Positions 5,311 to 8,086 of a stretch of DNA of 8,086 bases are shown in pieces (the first letter of the stretch is position 1; each line of letters starts with the position of its first letter). The notes beneath the pieces are model-generated. The model was given only the letters and a program-made list of their open reading frames with translations. It was not told the origin of the DNA and did not search any database. The stretch comes from Candidatus Jordarchaeia archaeon (GTDB lineage: Archaea; Asgardarchaeota; Jordiarchaeia; Jordiarchaeales; Freyrarchaeaceae), in the NCBI GenBank assembly GCA_018383835.1, contig JAHAWR010000036.1, positions 1 to 8,086 on the forward strand. The letters are read 5' to 3'. A program made the translations under genes and the position numbers.

Positions 5311-6492
5311 TTACATTTCTCTATTTTTTATGTCTCGCCTCAGCTTACTATAAACTATGCTAGTTATTTCTCTAAGATTTTTCATGCACTTCTCTGGAGT
5401 GGAGGCAGTAAGCTGAATGCTGCAGACAGGAGACCCGGCATCGACAACTTCCCCCGGCTTTGTTATATCATAAATAAAAGGTACATCTCTTAAGTCAGGA
5501 ATAACTGACCTCTCTGTGGTATATACGATGCCCTTTACAGCGAACCCCTTTACGTCAACTTCCTCCGGAAGCCTTCCTTGACAGGCTTCAATGTGTTTTT
5601 CAACAACGTTCATCCCTGTCACCATGGACACACACTCGATTGTCCCTTGAAACCTAGGATTAACTTCCATAAAGACTGGTTGCCCCTCCTTTAAAACGAA
5701 GTCGACGCCGTTAGACCCCACAAGTCCTAGAAACTCGCATATTTTTTCAGCAGTCCTACCTACAACTCTGCAAACGTTCTCTGACTCGTGAGGAACCACG
5801 TTACCACAATAGGCAAATTCTCTTCCTCCAAGCCAAGGCACCCCTATCAGTTGCCTGTTAACCGTTAAAGTGGCAGCCCTTTTGCCGTCACATAAAACGG
5901 ACGCGCTTACGTCCTCCCCTCGGACATACTCCTGAACGATAACTCTCCCCGCTCCTCCACACCGATTAAAAAGAACTTTAACCTCCTCCTTATTACGGGC
6001 TAAGTGTACTCCAAGGCCTCCTCCTCCCGCCTCCCGCCTCACTACAACAGGAAATCCAAGCTCCCAAGCAGCGGCAACCGCGTCTTCCCAATCCCTAGGA
6101 GCAAATGTTTCTGGAACAGCAACCCCTATTCTCTTTAATGCATCGTAAAGCTCGACCTTCATTCTTGCCCTTCTAACCTTGGGAGGCGCATTACCAACTA
6201 TTGGCGCAACATCCTGTATCTTCTCTAAGCAATCCCACCTGTCGTCTAGCCCGCTCCCTAGAAGAACACCATCAATATAGTGCTTCTGGGTCATGTATTG
6301 GGAAAACTGGACGGCCAGCTCGGCAAAGTTGGCATGTGCTCCAGCGTGCTCCCTCACCACGATGATATCGTCAACCCACCTGTAAACATCAACATCCCCC
6401 CAGTAATCCACGGCAAAGACGCGGAACCCGCACATCTTCGCTTGGGCCGCTATAGGCCTCGCATTAAAACCAACGACAAGCACGTTCTTCAT
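5311..6492 (-). CDS. ATP-grasp carboxylate ligase, COG2232-like, substrate unknown
   Basis: This 393-residue cytoplasmic protein has the ATP-grasp order. An N-terminal pre-ATP-grasp domain (1-110) begins MKNVLVVGFNARPIAAQAK and continues FAVDYWGDVDV. The ATP-binding domain follows, with a glycine-rich loop VVVRREAGGGGLG (149-161), VIVQEYVRGEDVS (184-196, Glu188 and Asp194 in the adenine/Mg region), GSNGVDFVL (259-267) and the metal-binding FMEVNPRFQGT (274-284; Glu276, Asn278). Such enzymes join a carboxylate, through an acyl-phosphate, to an amine or other nucleophile. The opening GFNARPIA and length resemble COG2232, a predicted ligase group common in methanogens and also found near tetrahydromethanopterin genes in methylotrophs. 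I recognise the group but not the reaction. The usual KP of the glycine-loop strand is Arg-Arg here. The ATG has only a weak GGTAGGG SD 7 bases upstream. A short-leader start from an AT box near 6519-6526 is possible. Confidence 0.75.
   Translation of the reverse strand: MKNVLVVGFNARPIAAQAKMCGFRVFAVDYWGDVDVYRWVDDIIVVREHAGAHANFAELAVQFSQYMTQKHYIDGVLLGSGLDDRWDCLEKIQDVAPIVGNAPPKVRRARMKVELYDALKRIGVAVPETFAPRDWEDAVAAAWELGFPVVVRREAGGGGLGVHLARNKEEVKVLFNRCGGAGRVIVQEYVRGEDVSASVLCDGKRAATLTVNRQLIGVPWLGGREFAYCGNVVPHESENVCRVVGRTAEKICEFLGLVGSNGVDFVLKEGQPVFMEVNPRFQGTIECVSMVTGMNVVEKHIEACQGRLPEEVDVKGFAVKGIVYTTERSVIPDLRDVPFIYDITKPGEVVDAGSPVCSIQLTASTPEKCMKNLREITSIVYSKLRRDIKNREM
5319..5330 (+). terminator. T-rich terminator of inositol synthase inside the convergent gene
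   Basis: CTATTTTTTATG, with an uninterrupted run of six T, begins 16 bases after the TGA stop. It lies within the last codons of the convergent ATP-grasp gene. With only 7 bases between the two stops, the transcripts must overlap at their 3' ends. On the opposite strand, a pyrimidine-rich stretch (CTCTCTTCTTTTC, about 5283-5295) inside the inositol synthase end could stop the ATP-grasp transcript. Confidence 0.4.
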
Positions 6493-6620
6493 CCTAAAAC
6501 CCTACCATCACTCATTAACCTTAAAAATGAGGCGGCAAACAACAGCCTAAATACACTACAATAGGTAACTTCAACCATTTTGAATTTTTAAGTGCTCAAC
6601 AAAAATATGCTAATGAATAA
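6493..6620 (-). promoter_or_regulatory. Intergenic region upstream of the ATP-grasp gene
   Basis: This is 128 bases between two minus-strand genes. After the roadblock stop, the minus strand has GCATATTTTTGTTG (about 6597-6610), a possible T-tract terminator. Nearer the ATP-grasp gene, GTGTATTTAGG and CATTTTTAAGG are possible but imperfect TATA boxes. I see no RNA gene or small reading frame with an SD site. The gap and these signals suggest the two genes are transcribed separately. Confidence 0.35.
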
Positions 6621-7346
6621 TTAATCTTTGGCTAACGACCTCCTTCTCACATTATCCACTATCTTTCTGATCTTTAAAAGGTATTCACCCACTTTTTTCT
6701 CCCTACTTATCCCCACCGCCAGCACTCTGTCATGTGGAAGCTTGTACAGGACTACGACCGAATCACCACCAACTATAACAGAGTACTCGCTTCCCTCCTC
6801 TTTAGCTATCTTGTCACAAACCATGGAGACCGCACTCAACATTCCCGTCGAGGTCACGTAATCCAACGATGGGTAAGCATCCAGGGGCATACCTTCAATG
6901 GTCAAAATTGCGGCTATAAAAGCCTCCGGTATCTCTTTCTTAACCATATATAGCATGCTGCCCTCTTCATAACTTGTCACCTCCTCTATGGCTGCCAATT
7001 GAACGGAAGCCGCCTTAACGCGTGACACTACGCTTTCTGTTCCCTCCAGCTCCACAGTATCTCTGTCGGCGAAAACTGCCAAGTTCATCCGCGTCCCCGC
7101 GGGAACACTAATCACGACAGTTGTCTTAGAGCGCGTCAGCACATAATCTAACTCCTTCCTAGCGAGGCCCTGAAGAACTTGAGACGACATGAAAGATAGT
7201 GATGCAACAATGGGCGCTACAGTCTCTTCCACTTTTCCAACGGTCATCCTTGAAAATCCCTCCTTGGTTGTCAGGATCGCCCCCCGAATCCCTACGCCTT
7301 CAACGAGGTCTTCTAAAATCTTTCTCATCTCCTTCTCAACATCCAT
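6621..7346 (-). CDS. Tandem roadblock/LC7-domain protein
   Basis: The 241-residue soluble protein appears to hold two roadblock/LC7 (MglB-like) domains in a row. Domain 1 (about 5-115) has the family pattern of an amphipathic first helix, RGAILTTKEGFSR, a long helix APIVASLSFMSSQVLQGLAR, then VVISVPAGTRMNLAVFAD. Domain 2 (about 135-235) repeats it more divergently: AFIAAILTIEGMPLDAY, then TSTGMLSAVSMVCDKIAKEE, YSVIVGGDSVVVLYKL and RVLAVGISREKK. There are no cysteine clusters, signal peptide or membrane segments. Roadblock proteins usually dimerise and act as regulators or scaffolds for small Ras-like GTPases (MglA, Gtr/Rag, Arf-like). Two fused domains would resemble a built-in dimer. No GTPase gene is in the window, so the partner is unknown. 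The ATG at 7346 is secure: GGATGTGACC (7351-7360) is a good SD site, and an in-frame TGA lies just upstream. It is divergent from the metallohydrolase gene. Confidence 0.75.
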   Translation of the reverse strand: MDVEKEMRKILEDLVEGVGIRGAILTTKEGFSRMTVGKVEETVAPIVASLSFMSSQVLQGLARKELDYVLTRSKTTVVISVPAGTRMNLAVFADRDTVELEGTESVVSRVKAASVQLAAIEEVTSYEEGSMLYMVKKEIPEAFIAAILTIEGMPLDAYPSLDYVTSTGMLSAVSMVCDKIAKEEGSEYSVIVGGDSVVVLYKLPHDRVLAVGISREKKVGEYLLKIRKIVDNVRRRSLAKD

Positions 7347-7350
7347 GCTA

Positions 7351-7360
7351 GGTCACATCC
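7351..7360 (-). promoter_or_regulatory. Extended Shine-Dalgarno site of the roadblock gene
   Basis: GGATGTGACC matches 8 of 10 bases of GGAGGTGATC, the complement of the archaeal 16S rRNA 3' end, and ends four bases before the ATG. Confidence 0.6.
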
Positions 7361-7395
7361 TTTCACTAACATGAGAAACAGTAATAGTTTTTTCT

Positions 7396-7412
7396 CTCTT
7401 TTAATTTAATGG
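7396..7412 (-). promoter_or_regulatory. Candidate TATA region of the roadblock gene
   Basis: On the minus strand CCATTAAATTAAAAGAG is AT-rich and lies about 50-65 bases before the roadblock ATG. It would give a leader of about 30-35 bases. It overlaps the start of the divergent metallohydrolase gene, so the two promoters must be tightly interleaved. Confidence 0.35.
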
Positions 7413-8086
7413 TGATCTGCTTGGATCTCGTATTCCTAGGAACTGCCGCAAGCATACCGACTCCAACCCGAAGCCTGCCATCAATCCTGGTAGATGAAGA
7501 AACGTTGCTAGACTGTGGGGAGGGAACCACCCAAAGGCTTCTATTAACAGGACATTTAAGCTCAGTTAAACGCGTGTTCATAACGCACAGCCATCTAGAC
7601 CACTCCGCCGGAATAGCCACCCTGGTCTGGACTTTTTGGCTTCACGGAAGAAGAACCCCCCTCTTCATCGGTGGTCCAAGCTACGTGGAAAACCTAGTAT
7701 TCTCTCTCTTGAGAGAGTTTGGAACCCCCTTGGAAAGACTGACATTCAATGTTGAGTATAAGCAGTCCTTCGAAAATGTGGTGTTCACGTCCGTGGACCA
7801 TCATCCTGAAACATTCGCCCTAAAAATTGAGGTGGGAAACGTAAAAATATGTTATTCAAGCGACACGGCACCATGTAAGTCATTAATTAAATTGGCACAC
7901 GGCTGCGATGTACTAATACACGAAGCAACGTTTCTCGACGATGAAAAACACCTTGCACACATGCTCAAACACAGCACAGCGGGAGACGCGGGAAAGGTGG
8001 CACACGAGGCCCGCGTTAAGAAACTCGTACTTTTCCATTGGCCTTGGATGCTGGAGGGAAGAGAACATCTTCTAGTAAGTCGGATC
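7409..8086 (+). CDS. RNase Z-like metallo-beta-lactamase-fold hydrolase, C-terminus missing
   Basis: The frame is open for 226 codons to the right edge with no stop. It begins MVICLDLVFLGTAASIPTPT and shows the ElaC/RNase Z signature set: DCGEGTTQRLL (35-45), the metal site THSHLDHSAGI with His60, His62, Asp64 and His65, a further ligand His131 or His132, YSSDTAPC with Asp152, HEATF (171-175), KHSTAGDAGKVA with His188, and LFHW with His210. All zinc ligands of a two-metal phosphodiesterase are present. The spacing from His131 to Asp152 is only about 20 residues, whereas RNase Z has roughly 70 there because its tRNA-binding arm lies in between. So it is probably a short RNase Z-like or ElaC-like phosphodiesterase rather than the tRNA 3' processing enzyme. 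Start choice is open: the ATG at 7409 has no SD. An in-frame TTG at 7421 is preceded by GGTGATC (7411-7417) and would start MDLVFLGT. Confidence 0.82.
   Translation, partial: MVICLDLVFLGTAASIPTPTRSLPSILVDEETLLDCGEGTTQRLLLTGHLSSVKRVFITHSHLDHSAGIATLVWTFWLHGRRTPLFIGGPSYVENLVFSLLREFGTPLERLTFNVEYKQSFENVVFTSVDHHPETFALKIEVGNVKICYSSDTAPCKSLIKLAHGCDVLIHEATFLDDEKHLAHMLKHSTAGDAGKVAHEARVKKLVLFHWPWMLEGREHLLVSRI

Noticed and set aside
7366..7620. An 84-codon minus-strand frame opposite the metallohydrolase N-terminus
   Set aside because: It overlaps the DCGEG and HxHxDH coding region and spans the divergent promoter; its product has no motif.

Overview
The window looks like chromosomal DNA from an anaerobic, probably thermophilic archaeon. 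Three things suggest this. Several genes have Shine-Dalgarno (SD) sites of the GGAGG/AGGTG type followed by ATG or GTG. Intergenic regions carry TTTAWATA-type archaeal TATA boxes, and arginine is coded largely by AGA/AGG. The gene content also fits: a myo-inositol-1-phosphate synthase, a [NiFe]-hydrogenase maturation protease, a double roadblock/LC7 protein and a methanogen-type ATP-grasp protein. A Thermoproteota/Bathyarchaeia-like source is plausible, but there is no rRNA or other marker here to settle it.

Layout. The left edge (1-261, minus) holds the N-terminal part of a hydrogenase maturation protease. Next comes the two-gene pyridoxal-5'-phosphate synthase operon pdxS-pdxT (1868 down to 361, minus), whose genes overlap by ATGA. 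A divergent promoter region (1869-2026) separates it from a large FMN/FAD/Fe-S ene-reductase of the FadH / old yellow enzyme type (2027-4027, plus). A 196-base AT-rich region with three consensus TATA boxes and several repeats then leads to inositol-1-phosphate synthase (4224-5303, plus). This converges, with a 7-base gap, on an ATP-grasp ligase of unknown substrate (6492 to 5311, minus). Upstream of that on the same strand is a tandem roadblock/LC7-domain protein (7346 to 6621). It is divergently arranged with an RNase Z-like metallo-beta-lactamase-fold hydrolase (from 7409, plus) that runs off the right edge.

How the genes work together. Only pdxS and pdxT form a clear functional unit: PdxT supplies ammonia from glutamine and PdxS assembles PLP. 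The rest look like single-gene transcription units with housekeeping or accessory roles: lipid headgroup or compatible-solute inositol synthesis, enoyl/dienoyl reduction, cofactor-type ligation, GTPase-linked regulation and phosphodiester hydrolysis. I see no mobile elements, CRISPR arrays, tRNAs or rRNAs, and no clearly new multi-gene system. The points most worth following are a 15-base element placed the same distance upstream of TATA boxes at two promoters, the complex inositol-synthase promoter, the RNase Z-like protein without room for the tRNA-binding arm, the orphan ATP-grasp ligase and the tandem roadblock protein. Three start codons (pdxS, the ene-reductase and inositol synthase) are better placed downstream of the longest open frame, because the SD site lies inside the extended frame.
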